From contig NC_068973.1 of assembly GCF_016808095.1 (NCBI RefSeq), positions 30,808,077-30,872,076 of the forward strand: a stretch of 64,000 bases of DNA, in the 5' to 3' direction. Position 1 is the stretch's first letter, and every line of letters starts with the position of its first letter. The notes under the pieces were generated by a model. That model was not told where the DNA came from. It did not search any database and saw only the letters and a program-made list of their open reading frames with translations. Shown piece after piece: positions 32,645 to 46,080 of this stretch. This stretch comes from Vigna angularis. Its lineage: Eukaryota > Streptophyta > Magnoliopsida > Fabales > Fabaceae. Both the position numbers and the translations under genes were made by a program.

Positions 32645-34440
32645 TAAGGAGTGCACCTATAAGACCACAAAACTTCTAACAAATCCTTCAACCACTTACC
32701 TTTGGTCGAGTATAGCCTCTTCTTCAATTTTACTACTATAGCCTTATTAGCGGCTTCAACATACCTATTTTTGAGACAAAAAATGTATGATCTCGTAATA
32801 GTAATTGGCTTCTTCCATGATGAAGGTGGTCTACAATTTGTCTCCCTTGGCCATAGGGATCTAATTGTATTTTGAATATGCATCCAAAAAAACTCAACAT
32901 GTTATGTCCGACAACTCCATCCATTAATCGATCAATGTTGGATAATGGGTAGGCATCTTTTGGCCAGGTTTTATTGAGGTTCATGTAATTCACACAAATG
33001 CGTCATTCCCATTGGTATTTTTCACCAACACAATGTTGGCCAACCACGTTCTATAATATGTTTCTCTAACGAAGTCGACCTGTAGTAACTTATCAACCTT
33101 GGCCTTAACAGTCAAAGTTCTTTCTTCTCCTAGCTTTCTTTTCTTCTATGACACCAGCCTAACTTCACTGAAGATATACAACTTGTGGAAAGTTATCATT
33201 GGGTTAACCCTTAGGAGGTTGTCTATCATCTAGGCAAACAAGTTAGCATTATCGGCTAAGACTTGGCCCATACTCTTCTCACCTTTTTCACTTATTGTCA
33301 TCCCTATCTTTAGACATTGACCCTCTAGCAAAGGAAACAACTTGGTTCCACCAACAGGCTCCCTTCTAGTGCTATTTCCTACTTCAAGTTCGAGATCTTC
33401 TCCTTTTATGGTCGTGTTGGCTACACTTGCTCGTTTGACATTGTTAGCACTAATTTGTCGGATTGGGAATCATAGACTCGTGATGTAGCACTCTCGTGCC
33501 ATCTTTTGGTCACCATAGATCTTGATGATGTCACCTCCTAAGCAGAGGAACTTCATGGCAAGGTAGGGAGTGGATACAACTACGCCAACAAGATGTATTT
33601 ACATCTATGATCAAGTACTGAATAAGTATGGTCTTCATCAGGTCCCTCTCCCCAAAGGTGGTGTGAAAATCAATACTCCCCTTAGTATTGATTTTCTTCC
33701 CAAAGAAGCCGAATATGGGTTTTTTAACCGTGTCAAAGCTTCTTTTGGGAGTTGAACTTCTTGTACATCTTCTAGTAGAGAATATATACTAAACTACCTT
33801 GATCCACTAAGATTTGTTTGACAGTAAAGTTCTTGATCTCTACTATGATGACCATGGGGTCATCTTGCTTAGGGTCCACCCCTTGAAGGTCAATGTTTGT
33901 GAAGGTGATAGGATGCATCATCTTCCTTCTGAAGGTACTAAAAGTAGGGGGTAGGTGGGTAAACCAGACTAGGACGATTCCTTTTAGGGTGGCTGGAAAG
34001 GCCTGACACATAACAACATCATCGATTGAATACAAGCTGACTTGGGTGATGTATACAACGACATGCTCATATGGATCAATGTTACTATCATATTGATCTA
34101 GTCTAATGGACTTCCACAACTTAGGGCCATGATACCATCAACGAAGGGGGGCTGATAACTTCCCCATGCGGTCAAGGAGTTGTTCGTTGTACCTCCGGTT
34201 TTTGGGGTAGGGTTATACCCAAATTCCTCTTTAGTTTTGTTGATAGTGCTAACACATGATACAATCCAGTGCATTAAATTATTGATATCATGGATTTCCT
34301 TCTCATTTCCTTTGCCGATTACTCCCTCAACCTCTACCTTCCTTCTTAACCTGACATTGTCTTGCTTTAAGGCATATATCTCTTCAATGTTTCTCTTGTT
34401 AAACTCTTCAAACTCTTGATGCATTTTCATTTATGAATCT
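32645..34440 (-). pseudogene. Broken Ty3/gypsy retrotransposon gag-pol
   Basis: On the minus strand, in element order, there are four pieces. A gag region (34430 to about 33905) has QAFPATLKG and [10 protein letters not shown] protease-like segment (about 33890-33770) has [15 protein letters not shown], where the usual DTGSS active site reads DQGSL, so the key Thr is lost. A start of reverse transcriptase (about 33115-32890) has TWLANIVLVKN, MNLNKTWPKDAYPL and NIDRLMDG. The end of integrase (about 32880-32645) has NRYVEAANKAIVVKLKKRL and VLWSYRCTP. Most of RT, all of RNase H and much of integrase are deleted, and frames shift between pieces. It is a non-functional fossil, probably of the Tat/Athila-like side of Ty3/gypsy, judging from the LVD.GSS..ILY and NKA.PKD motifs. 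Confidence 0.8.
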
Positions 34441-34499
34441 AGTATCGTGGCTATGTCAATCAAGGAGGGTCTAGGTCTTGCTTCCTTCGTTTCAAACAT

Positions 34500-34990
34500 C
34501 TTGTTTCTTGTAGACACCGTATAAAAATTCTTCTTCATAAAATATATGTCAGCCTCACGGTAGGTGCTAATTATTTTTATAGAGTCGAACATTCTTCGCA
34601 AAAAGACTCCAACTCCAATTTCAATGTACTTGTCCTATCAAATCTGAATGGGAATTATGCCTGCAAAAGATACTCTGACGCTCAAGTCAACTAAATGCGT
34701 TAGATGATAATAAATGCGGTAATTAGAATGTAATTAATGTATCCCGTAAAATGTGTTATTTATACTAGTGTTCATATATCCTTACCTGGATGAGATTGAG
34801 TCACATGGCCTAATTACCTTTTAATCTCGTTTTAACCCCTTTATTCTTAGTTTAATCATAATTTATGAATATCAGTTAGTCTAGTTAGTATAATTTCATT
34901 ATGATCATATATGTTTGAACCATATACATGTCGACTCATTTGACTGAGATGTACTTGAACAAACATAATGATTATACTAACACAATCGAA
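34500..34990 (-). repeat. Probable 5' LTR and leader of the broken gypsy element
   Basis: Upstream of the gag remnant on the minus strand is a TATA-like TATAAATA (34757-34764 on the plus strand as its complement), followed by CTGACGCTCAAGTC-type and TTTTGCAGGC-type sequence similar in arrangement to the LTR-like block at 60960-61190. The borders are not resolved, and no terminal TG/CA pair was fixed. Confidence 0.45.
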
Positions 34991-34993
34991 GTA

Positions 34994-34999
<6 letters not shown>

Positions 35000-35037
<38 letters not shown>
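35000..35037. repeat. (AT)n microsatellite
   Basis: AT dinucleotide run of about 38 bases. Confidence 0.9.
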
Positions 35038-35043
<6 letters not shown>

Positions 35044-35610
35044 GACTAGTCATTCATATAATCCATTTTCTATCACCTAAAACAAATGTTTAAACCAGAC
35101 TTCTTTAGATTTAATTTGTTTGCAATGCTATGTTGTTTATACGTTTATCCATCACATTACTTGATAACTCAAATTGCAGTTGATGATCAAAGATAGACAT
35201 TATCCGGTCTAGAAATTATTTTTAATGTACTTTCTGATTTATTGTGACATGATAATTTCAGAATAGATTGATCATTCATAACAAGCATCAAGATCAAAAA
35301 ACACTTGAAAATAATTATAAATTACTTGAAAAAGATACGAGTTGAAAGATATAAGTTTATTCATTGTTGGAGAAGAGCAAATGAACCACCGAAGACAAGG
35401 TGGTTAAAAGCTTATCTTCGCATGAAACGATGCTATGATTTCTTTTTGGATGATAAAATAAAGCAAAGAAAATGGCATTGCTTGTAGCAGCAATCTGAGA
35501 TTATCCCTTTAGAATGTGGAGACCGAAAGCAAGAAATTGGAATACATAACTATTGCCAATTTTGAAGGCAGCAAAAGCGCACTATTCACAAATTCCTTTG
35601 GAATCCTGTG

Positions 35611-38600
35611 TTAGATATCAGATGAAGAAATTGGCAATTTTTGTGTCTCCATTTGCTTTGCTGTAGGAGATGATGGCGTGGGGTCTGAATGGTCTTTGCC
35701 TTTGCCCCACACCACAAAGTACAGACCCAATGCGATAATGACAGCTCCGATGATACTGAAATCAATGTAACAGAGAAAGACAGAGGAAGAACATGGTTGA
35801 GAAAGTTGACATCAACACTATGAATACTTAGAATTAAAATAATAATCAAACTTTGAAGTGTGACGAAAGAATAATGAAGAGGTAAGAAGCATGGTTTACC
35901 TGCCCAAGTGAAGTTGCTCTGCAAAAAGGAAGGAGCCTAAAGCACAGGTTATGACCATGCAAAGAGGATTAAAGGCAGTTAAAAATACCGGGCCCCTGCT
36001 TTGCAACACCAACCCTTGCGCATAATACGTTATTCCAGAGGTAACAATTCCCTGTAATTTTGAAATCGATCATTAAGATAAAGTTGCAGTGAAAGTTAGA
36101 GAAAAAGAATACTTTGGGCCCAGTACTAACCGTGTAGAGAGGGCCGTAGAGTCTGAAGTCCCAGCCCAAGGCCCATGCCGCAAGCCCAGAATGACGAGTG
36201 GCAATAATTGCCACCACACTAGCTTGCACGGCACCAGATAAGCACACCAAAGAAGAGAGAGACAATTCTGCTGGATACCTTTTCAGTGCTATGGACTGCA
36301 ATTCACAATTCACCAATAAGACATGTTTTTTTTTTTTGTTACACATATAATATAAATGTCTGTCAGAGAAGATAAAGTTAAACATACCTGTAAAATGAAG
36401 AAAGATGACCAAGCCACACAACCCAGGAGAAGAAAGAGAGTCCCTGAGAGCCAATGTTTAACAACTTGTGGAGAGTGAGTTCCGTCTTGGTTTTGGGTTG
36501 CGTTTGCAGAATGAAATAGGTTAAATTCAGGACCTTTGTAAAGTGTCATTAACAAAGCACCTGAAAATGTGATCAATGTCCCAATCACCTTCGCTAGGCT
36601 CCTTATTTCCTTAACATTTACACGCTCTAACCTTAGAATTACGGCTAGCACAAAAGTCACAGAAGGCACGGCATTCATTATGGCAGAGGTAAACGAAGCT
36701 GATGTGTATTGCATTCCCAAGAAAGTGAAGCCCTGGTCAATCACTGGTCTGAAATACCAGATTCAATCTCATCAGAAAACTTTCAATGGACAAAAACTAT
36801 ACTCATAATAACACCTTCTCATCTCTCACTTCCTTTCAAACTTCATCTTCAGTGTTTTTAACAACGCCTAAATTTCTTTTACCATGTTTAAGTGCCGGCA
36901 AATAGAGTTAACTTTAGTCTGAAAATAAATTCAGGTCAACAATTTTTCAACTTAGCTTCATTCAATTTTTGTTACTCTAATTTCAGGAACATAATCCCAT
37001 GTTTTAAACTTATTTTTTTACAATTTTAATCGTAAATATATAAAAAATAATTGAAGAAAAGAATTATATCAATAAATGTTTATTTATAAAAATATGTAAA
37101 AGTAATTAAAAAAATACCTCAATGAACTAGCTTAAATCGATACTAATTTATCCTAAATTCTTTGAACCCGATTCACACGTTTGCTTCCAAATGATCAAAC
37201 AGCCAGGGCATGATTTTTGAAACGAAATACTCCTTCAAATTGGTTTATGTGTACTTTTATTTTATGTACTTGGACTTTCAATTGCAAAACTACAATTTTA
37301 TTTTACTTTGTTTGTTTACAAATATTTGTCTAGAAAGCAGGAAAAAAACAAAAAACTATTTTCAGTATTTTTTTATACAAAATTTTAATAACATGAAACA
37401 AATTAGTAGCTTTGTAATTAAAATAAAAAACAATTTTCCCACATAGTAAATGATCCTTAAGCTTCCTCAACTTCAAACAAAGGACACCTAACTCGTGTGT
37501 TCAGACTTGAGTTCAAATAAAAAATGCTTAAAAATATTGGGAAACTTATGGGAAGAAAGAATATATAACGTCATTATAAAAAAAGAAAAGAAAAAGAAAC
37601 TTAAGCGATCCAGTGGCCGATTGAAGCATTGAAGTAGATTCTTGAAATTGTTTTGGTATAAAATATATACTAAACACAAAAAAGAGAGATATGAAAGGAA
37701 AATAAATGTAATAGTAAGTGATCCTATATTTGTTGTTAAATACGGAAAAGTTTCTTTCATAGTATTCATTTTAAAAGCAAATAAAACATACTTATATTAT
37801 ACAATTAAAGTGGATGGTATATCAAAATGGAAAATGCTATATAATATGACCTAAACCGATTAAGAAATTGAAAGTATAAAATGTTTTACATAAATCTTAG
37901 ACGCTAATTAAAATAATCAAATGTATTTTTTATTGAATTTCATAAAAAATACATTCCTTACGATTTCTTAATACATTCTCCCATAATTTTCAATAAAAGA
38001 AAATATTTCCATTCTTAAACCAATGCTTTTAAAATACCATTTTTTTATTATAATACAGTCTTAAATGAATTTCTGTAACTCTGTAATATAGCAAAAATAT
38101 TTTATTTAACGATTCTTTACTGTTTACAAATTACATATTTATTTACAAACTAAAAATATATTTAAACTAAATTATATCATATTTATAAATATATTCCAAT
38201 GCCGTATTCCCTTAACTTTCAGGAAAAAATAAGGTTTTATTAAAGCAGACATACCTTTCATTAATTTACTACTTCACTTTAATCAAATCTTTTTTACCTC
38301 TGATCAGACAATTGCGTAAGTACGCATGATGTCGACATCTTAAGAATTTAATGCATAATTTATTTTATATTTAAAAATGTTATCAAAACACTGTTAGACA
38401 TTTTTTTAAAAAACCAAAATCCTAGAAGTAAAGTGAATGTTATTAAAGTTAAAATGACGTCTTTATAAAGTAGGTTAAATATGAAGAGGGACAAAGGTGT
38501 TATTATACTGTTTACTGATAGTGATGGTGATAGTGAAAGTGATCGACAAAGGTTTTAGATGATTACTCCACAAATCCGAGTGCCATTATCTGCAAGAAGA

Positions 38601-38950
38601 CAGGGAGTGTTATCTTCGGCCTAATTTTCCTGCAAATTTCAAAATTTCATCATCAACTAATAACCCAAAATGTCTCAAAAAACACAAGCACTGCATGTAT
38701 ATATACGAAAATAATGCAAGTGATAATTAAGATTGGACCTCTCAAAAATCAATGCAAAAGGAGCCAGGGCCAAAGCAGCGATGGCATTACGATAGACGAC
38801 GAAAACGTAACGATTCATTCCATGGTTGAGACTGGCGACGGAGAAGATGAGAGCTCCGGCGAACCCAAACTGAAGTCCGACCGTTAACAGATAAGGCTTT
38901 GCCTTACTGAAGTTGCTTCCAAAACTAGCACAACGACAGTGTTGTTCCAT
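35611..38950 (-). CDS. WAT1-related (nodulin MtN21/EamA family) membrane transporter, six exons
   Basis: Exons on the minus strand, in coding order, are 38950-38739, 38629-38567, 36748-36388, 36295-36131, 36051-35900 and 35755-35611. All have GT-AG borders and together give 1098 bases, 365 residues. The protein starts MEQHCRCASFGS. The first EamA half has AKPYLLTVGLQFGFAGALIF, NRYVFVVYRNAIAALALAPF, GMQYTSASFTSA and LITFSGALLMTLYKGP. The second has HWLSGTLFLLLGC, LSLSSLVCLSGAVQAS, LGWDFRLYGPLYTGIVTSG and IIALGLYFVVWGK. The C-terminal tail is soluble and Ser/Thr-rich. It is an integral membrane transporter of the WAT1/UMAMIT group, substrate unknown. Exon 3 (361 bp) equals exons 3 and 4 (117+244) of the paralogue at 7952-11112. 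Intron 2 (1818 bp) is the longest. A conserved TATA region lies about 80 bases upstream. No damage seen. Confidence 0.93.
36749..38566 (-). other. Intron 2 of the second intact WAT1-related gene
   Basis: This 1818-bp AT-rich intron starts GTAATC directly after GTG GA of exon 2 and ends TATTTCAG before CCAGTGATTG. The open frames within it are low-complexity. No nested gene or recognisable element. Confidence 0.8.
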
Positions 38951-39027
38951 ATTTTTGTGTTGGAAACAATATGAAAAATTGTGTAACGCTTAGAGCGATG
39001 TACTCTGAAGTGCATGGAGTGGTCGTG

Positions 39028-39036
39028 CTTATAAAC
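39028..39036 (-). promoter_or_regulatory. Probable TATA region of the second intact WAT1-related gene
   Basis: The minus strand reads GTTTATAAG about 80 bases upstream of the ATG at 38950. The same CTTATAAAC stretch is conserved upstream of the decayed paralogue (near 24573), which supports it as a shared core promoter element. Confidence 0.55.
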
Positions 39037-39128
39037 ATAAAGGGTAATGATTAAGACAAATTGCACTGGAAGAGGATAAGCGATAAGTATCGGTGTCCTG
39101 TTCTAAAGTTATACTTTTGGTCAATTTC

Positions 39129-39149
39129 AAAAAAAAAAAAAAAAAAAAA
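39129..39149. repeat. Poly-A tract
   Basis: Run of about 21 A residues in the upstream region of the transporter gene. No retroposed gene is seen next to it. Confidence 0.85.
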
Positions 39150-40399
39150 GCTATATTACTATTATTTAGTGGGGGTGTCTGCAATGCAATAGCTTTGCTT
39201 GATTCCCTCTCTATTCAGTTGCCGTGACTCGGAATACACTTTCCCTGCTCCAAGTTTTTTTCACAACTAACTTTATCTTATGTTTTTGCTTTTATATAAT
39301 ACTGTATTCTTCAAGGTTAGTGGGCTCTAAACACATTCATTCCACATGCTTGAGATTAACATTTTTCTCTTGCAATCTCATTAGTTTTAACCTAAATACT
39401 AGGTTTACTTCTGAATATATTAGTAATAATTTAAGAATTAAATAAAAATTAAAATTTATTTATATATTATATTTTAATATATTTTAGTTTTCAAATTTTA
39501 AAAAGAAATTAAAATAATCATTTTAATTTAATTATACTAATTACATGTAAAAATTACTTTTCACATTAATATTTAAAATGTTTATTCATTTGATATATCT
39601 CAATTTAAGTATATTAAGCTTTAAATATAAACTAGTTTTAATTTTATATTTAAGTTTAGAAATTAAAAAAATACCTATCCCATTATTTAGATAAAAACAG
39701 GTATGTTGATAAGAATCAATCTACTAAAATTTACAACAGATCTTCTACAGGATGAATAAACTTTATTGTAAAAAAAGATACATCTAGCATAGCATAATCA
39801 AAACAAAGGTACATTCGACACTCACTTAGATTGTTCGACCTATGAAGGAACCTAAAAACACTAAACTTGATTGCTCAGTGTCATGTCAAACATCAACTGC
39901 CCCAATAACTAAAGCTAATGGGTGAAAAATCATCACTAATAATGCCGTCTGATATACATTACATAATCAGAAACACAATCTATATCCGGGAAGTGTCAAA
40001 TGTCAAATAGGTGGTTAATCCCATGTCAAACACCAACTCCTCATATAACTAATGCTGATTAGTCGAAACTTGTATCTTAATAATGCTATCTGATAGTGCA
40101 TGATTGAATGAATTTAATTTTGATTTAGAATTAGTGGAAAATTAGTTTTTAATTATAGGATTTCTTAACTAATTGTTATGAGTAAAGTAATAATTATTAT
40201 TAGAAGAAAAACCTTTTTGCCAAACTCCACTTATTTGTAGACAAGTGTGATTTTGCATTTACGTAAGTATCATGTTCTGCTTTTTTATCGCTTCCTCTTC
40301 CTTCCTCAAAACTTTTAAAAGTTTACATCATAATAAAAATGCAGTGCACGCAGACGAGAGTATTGGTGGAGGACATGAAGTTATTGAAATTTCGTTTTC

Positions 40400-43300
40400 T
40401 TGGCACCATTTTAATAATACAAAGATCTAAGTTAGCTCAAAGATAACGAAAGTTGTAAATCCCCATGCCATGATCGCGTGATCAACTTTTTTTACGGGAT
40501 AAGAAGTGAAGCAGAAAGATCAGACACCCATACATGGAGGAGTTGATATTAAAAATTATGAACGACATTTTAAAAGTTAACTTACTTTTTTATTTTCATA
40601 AACAAAAGTCTAGAAAAAATAATAAGTATTTGAATTAAATGCCAACATGTTTCAGCAACCATAATACTATAATTAATTACATATACGAAAAATAATTTTA
40701 AATATAAAAATAATTAACTTATAGTAAATAAAATGTTTATAACAGTTTATTTTTACTATAAATTAAATATAACTGAAAAAATGAAAAAAAAAATGAAAAG
40801 GTTTGTTGCTAAAAAATTGACTTATGGATTTTGACTATAAACTTTAAAATTGTATACCATATAGTTTTTTTTCTCATTGTCGACAACTTTGTCAAACATA
40901 ACAAATTTTAGAAAGTAATTTATATTTTAGAAGACTTTTATCTAAAGAATAAGATTTACCATAGCATTTTGCCAAATTATTATTTTCTGTACTTAATTAT
41001 TTTGAAATTAATTAGTAAAATTATATATATTACGAAAATAAAAATGACAATCTTTATTGAAAAAATTAATTCAAATTTGAAAATATTAATCGAAGTCTGT
41101 GTATGTTCGTATAGGAAATTGTTAGATTTGAATTCTTTTTCTAGTTGTTAGAGGGAGAATATTGATAAGACTACTGATTTTTTTCTCAAGAGAAACCATA
41201 TTGCATCCTAAATATGAAGGAGTCTAAGAAAAATGAATAAATGTGTGTAATCATTTATAATAGAATATATATATACGATTTAGGGTTTAGGTAAGGAATA
41301 TTTTATAATTATAACTCTTATTTGAATGTCAAACACTTTTGTTGAAACACTTATTAATTTGTATGAAATCAAATAAACCTTTTTTTTTTCTCCATTGCAT
41401 ATTCTTATTGCATGAGCGTTGGCAATATATTTTATCTTAAGATATTATTTTTAATAATTTTATTACTTTATATTTAAATTTATTGATTTCAAAATATCAA
41501 AAGTTATAAACTTTAGAATGAGACTCATTTAATAAAAGAATCACATAAAAAATCAATTTAATTAATTAAAGAAGATATTCGAAATGAGACGTCAAAAAAC
41601 ACCATTTGATTGTTTTATTTGGAATTGGTTTGTATTAAACCCATGGTCTAAGGCTCCAATCAAATCAAACTATAAAAAGCAAGAAAAAGAAAATATTAGT
41701 CAGTAAAAGTTAGTTCAAGCCATTCAATTAATTAAGTTAAAGATCTCTGCATTATTAGGCTTTAGTTACGTTGATTAAGAGTGCATGCACGATGTGGAAA
41801 ACGAGTAAGAAAGAAAATGATTTTCTCCCTCTTTATTCATAATGATTTGCTTTAATTAATTAATTCGCTTATATAATTTGAAAGTATGCAAAGGTATAGC
41901 ACAACACAGAAACATGTGTGACAATGGCAAGTACGAGTACGTTAATTATATGTTGCCACTTTTTGACAATGTTGTCACCCAGGACCACAATAACTGTAAA
42001 ATTATCGCTAATTATTTTATCTGTTTTTTCTTTGGGTAAATGCCTAACAAAAGTAAAAAAGAGTGATACCAACAAAAGTAAAAGAGACGATAATATGGTA
42101 AGTAGGGGGGTGCACTTATAAAGAAATGTGAGTTCGATTGGATTTGATATTGAAGTTTGTTAGTTCACATACATCCATCTCCATGACTACTCTAAGAAAG
42201 TCAAAGTATGGGTCAATTCATCCAATTTCACTATTAATATTTTATTACTTTATAATATTAATTTCTCATAGAATATAATTAAATATTTTTATTCTTTACT
42301 TTTTATTTTATCAATATTATATATTTATAAGTGGAATCTAAATTTTGTTTTATGATTCACTTTATAAATTATCTTTTTCATATATTTCCTTATATTAAAT
42401 AATAACTTATTTTTTTGAGTAATTTTTATAGTTACAGTGTATCTTAATTTTTTAAATAATTACAAAGAACTTTTAATAATTTTTCAGTTTATACAGATTG
42501 TTCAGAAATCTACAAACTCTAGTTATACAAAATGGGTCAAATTTATTACCCCGAAAGTTTTATGTAGGTCAATCCTCCCTTATTTTTGCTTTTGAAGAAT
42601 CAAATATGGAGCACGTCAAATGCAAGATGAACCAAAACAAACCAAAATAGAATTGTTGATCTATATTATTATTCTGATTTAAATGATGAAGCAGTACTAA
42701 TTGATCTATTATGATCCTGATTTAGATTATTAAGTAGTATATAAATATTTATAATATCTTAATCTTGATTTTTTTAAAACTAAATAATAAATAAATATAT
42801 TTTAACTCTATGTAAAAAGATATTTCTAAAAGTTCGAAAGACTTCCTTAAAAAAAGAATTTAAATGAAAATATATTAAGCAATAACATTTTAATGTTTAT
42901 TCTCATTCCTATTTTCTTTTATTTCCTCTTCATTTTTTTGTAAGTTTTTTTTCCGTTTTGAGATTACGTCTTTATTCAATTTAACATCTTTTATTGTATT
43001 TTTTTCGTTTATAAATTTTATTTTTTTTTATCTATGGTAGATTTCATTATAGTAATTTTAAATTTTTGATGGATGTTAAGATGTGCTTTTTCAATTATTT
43101 ATTTTCTCAGATATCAAAATTCTTCAAGATATATTTATCTGATTTTGATTTTGATAATTTTTTTATTAACAATTTTGATCGTTCTTTCATTTCTTATTCA
43201 TTTGCAGTCTACTTCTCTTTCATGAATTCAAAACAAAACTTTTACTTTTTTTTTCAAATGAATTTTGAAAAGGTTATTACATATCTAATTATGTTGCATT

Positions 43301-44539
43301 AGGCCTTAAAATATAATCACCCATAAAAAATCCTTGATTTTAATCATTTAAAATGATGAAATTCAATTAAGTATACTTATTATTAAACATAATTTAATAG
43401 TCACTACAATACAAAGAAATTTCACTTGTAATCATTTTAAAATAATCGTTTGTATATATGACATGAAAAACCGGTTAGAATGAATGCTTTGCTTAAAATG
43501 AGTAGAAATTGTATGAGTATGATGGATGTTTGCATGTTTAAGTCTTCGATATATGTTTATTTAGGATTTTGTTATATTGAGAAGGAAATTTTGAGTTCAA
43601 ACGAATAACTAGTGTAATGTAAAGTATTGTTTTAAATTTGTTAAGAATACTTGAGTTGCGTTGATAAAATAAGTTTTGGGCACGTCTTGAAATAATTTTA
43701 AAGTTTCTACACATGGTTCTTTTTTAGAAATATATTTGTTCAAACGAAACATATTTCCTCAAGAAAAAATAAGGTAGGAAGATTTTATCTTTCTTTATTA
43801 TCATTTTTGTTTAAGTAAGATATTATCACTTAAGAAAGAGATCTAATTTTTCTCTAATATACTTGTTCAAGCTAAAAAATCTCACTTAAACTAGATTCTC
43901 GCTCAAGATAGAAATTACAATAAAAACCTGTTTTTTTTTTTTTTAATTTTCCTTGAACAAAAATTGTATAACTTGAACTTTGATACGATGAAATTGACAT
44001 GTTTAAAAGTTGAAAAAATGTTCCACATATGTATACATAAGTAGATGAAAATATTTAAGAAAATGTTATTAAATAGTGATGTTGAATGTATATATGGCAT
44101 GTTGAAATTAGATTGTTGAGTCACATACATGTTGTCGAGGAAAGTTGCATCAGTAAGTAATAATAAAACATGTGATATGATACATATCTTTCTCCTTCGC
44201 TTATAGTTTAAATAATGTAAATTAATATACTAGTTTTATAATATTAATTAATATATCAATTTGTATAAATAATAAAGTGGATAAATTTAAATATAGTTTT
44301 TCTAAAAGATTCACGTTATTGAGAAAAAACTATCATTATTTATTCATTTTTGAATTGTTTTTTGAAAGAATGAAAATTATTAATATTTTAATAAAATAAA
44401 TAAAATTTCTAGAAAAAAAAATTAAATTAATTAAATGAAATATATAATAAAAATTTCATCTGGAGTGTACTACCCAAAGTTTTACCATACAATATTTTTC
44501 ATATACAATATACGAGAATTATTTCTTTTCTTTTTAAAA

Positions 44540-44582
<43 letters not shown>

Positions 44583-45261
44583 TTTTATATCTTCATCATA
44601 GATAGATGAATTAATAAAATATTATTATTAAAATTTCTTACGATCAGTAGCGAAAGAAATTTTTTTTAATCTGTAATATAAAATAAATAATGATTAAAAT
44701 AAAATAGAAGGAATAAAATGAAAAACAAAGAAGGACAAGAGAACAGTGATGAGAGGATAAGATACGTATAGGCTTATAGAGAAATTTTTTTAACTCTTGG
44801 CACCTCTGAGGCTTATCTCTTATAGATACATTTCGTAGAAGAAGAAAAAATTCCACAAGACATTAACGACTGAATATAAAAATAAATAATATACAATCTG
44901 CTATAAATAAACAAGCACAATTGAATGAATATAAGAAAACAGTTTTGAAAGATACAAAGTGAAAGCTTCAGGAAGAGAAAAATAGAAAAAAAGAGAGTAA
45001 CTTTCTACAACCACCGAAAGGTAGAGTGGAGGATACATATACCATTTTGTATATTTTGAGATTTGTTTTCTTACACATTTCATGTTATTATACTGTATGG
45101 AGTGTTAACAACTCCATTTTATTGTTTTATTTACCTATTCTATGCTATTGTGTGGGGTCCCTAACCCAATATTTTTTTTATCTTATTGTCTCTAAATATT
45201 ATTATTTCTAAATTTATAAATCTTTATGAATATAAATATACTGTTATTATGATATTATATA
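40400..45261. other. AT-rich intergenic region, no gene seen
   Basis: Nearly 5 kb with only short, low-complexity open frames (Phe/Ile/Asn/Lys-rich) and a (TA)n run at 44543-44579. No transposon ends, LTR pairs or RNA genes recognised. Confidence 0.45.
44543..44579. repeat. (TA)n microsatellite
   Basis: TA dinucleotide run of about 37 bases. Confidence 0.9.
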
Positions 45262-46080
45262 GAGGGGTTTGTTAACGCGCGTATGCCTGTTTTTCAGTTG
45301 GTACATTTTAACAATGTGTACCGGGTTTTAGTAGACAAAAATACCCTTATATATCATGGATTCTAAGTTTTATGATTAAGGGTATTTTAATAATTTTCAT
45401 TCTCAAAACTGAAAAAAGAAATCCTAAACCCTTGCTCACTTCCCTCATTCCTCTCAACCCTTTCTCTTTCATCTCTCTCACTCCAACATTTTCTCTATCA
45501 TCCTATGGTAGCTCCAATTGAAAAAAATCAGAAATACTGGCTGTTAAACAATCTTACAAAAAATGATTTTATAATGAGTTTTCATTTTATAATTTTTGTT
45601 TTATCTAATTTTATCCAATTTTCACAAGTATAAAGGAATTGGTAATTGACCTGGAAAAAATCAGAAATACTCACGGTTAAACAATTTCTTACAAAAAAAT
45701 GATTATATAATGAGTTTTCATTTTATAATTTTTGTCTTTTCTAATTTTATTTAATTTTCATAAGCATAATGACATCAAAGAATTGGTAATTGGCCTGTAA
45801 AAAATCAGAAACACTCGTTGTTAAACAATTTCTTACAAAAAATAATTTTATAATGAGTTTTCATTTTATAATTTTTGTCGTATATAATTTTATCTAATTT
45901 TTACAAGCATATAATAACATCCAAAGGAACTGGTAATTGGCCTAGAGGGTTTTTTTATAGACGATGATTCAACATATGCAGATGATGAAATTAGAGAGCT
46001 TAGTGAAGATGGTGAAATTGAAAAGATTTTGATTCTTGAATGAACCTTTGTCTGAAGGTGAATATGTCAATGACTAAACT
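45262..46080 (+). mobile_element. Second member of the foldback element family, one arm only
   Basis: Starting GAGGGGTTTGTTAACGCGCG, this copy matches the element at 3924-4999 through the whole left arm, the three about 134-bp units and the exon-like tail. It then continues into CTGAAGGTGAATATGTCAATG, which the first copy lacks, and has no inverted right arm. Its start matches the outer end of the right arm of the first copy better than the left arm, showing that the two arms of the first copy have diverged or exchanged. Confidence 0.75.
45960..46045 (+). pseudogene. Exon-like captured fragment, second copy
   Basis: After TTTTTTATAG one frame reads DDDSTYADDEIRELSEDGEI then EKILILE and a stop. 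It aligns with the tail at 4600-4680 and keeps the frame. Source gene not recognised. Confidence 0.4.

Larger units (their letters stand above)
39025..40370. repeat. Duplicated upstream block, copy B (paralogous to 24570-25240)
   Basis: This contains the same ordered segments as copy A but is longer. A segment with GTCAAACA(T/C)CAACT, AAGCTAATGGGTG-like and ATCTGATA sequence is present twice (about 39866-39976 and 40011-40105). It ends with GCACGCAGACGAGAGTATT, matching the end of copy A. Confidence 0.7.

Noticed and set aside
36310..36744. A separate 144-residue protein gene starting at 36744
   Set aside because: The apparent start is a GTG inside exon 3 of the WAT1-related gene, and the frame runs past the exon's splice donor into the intron.
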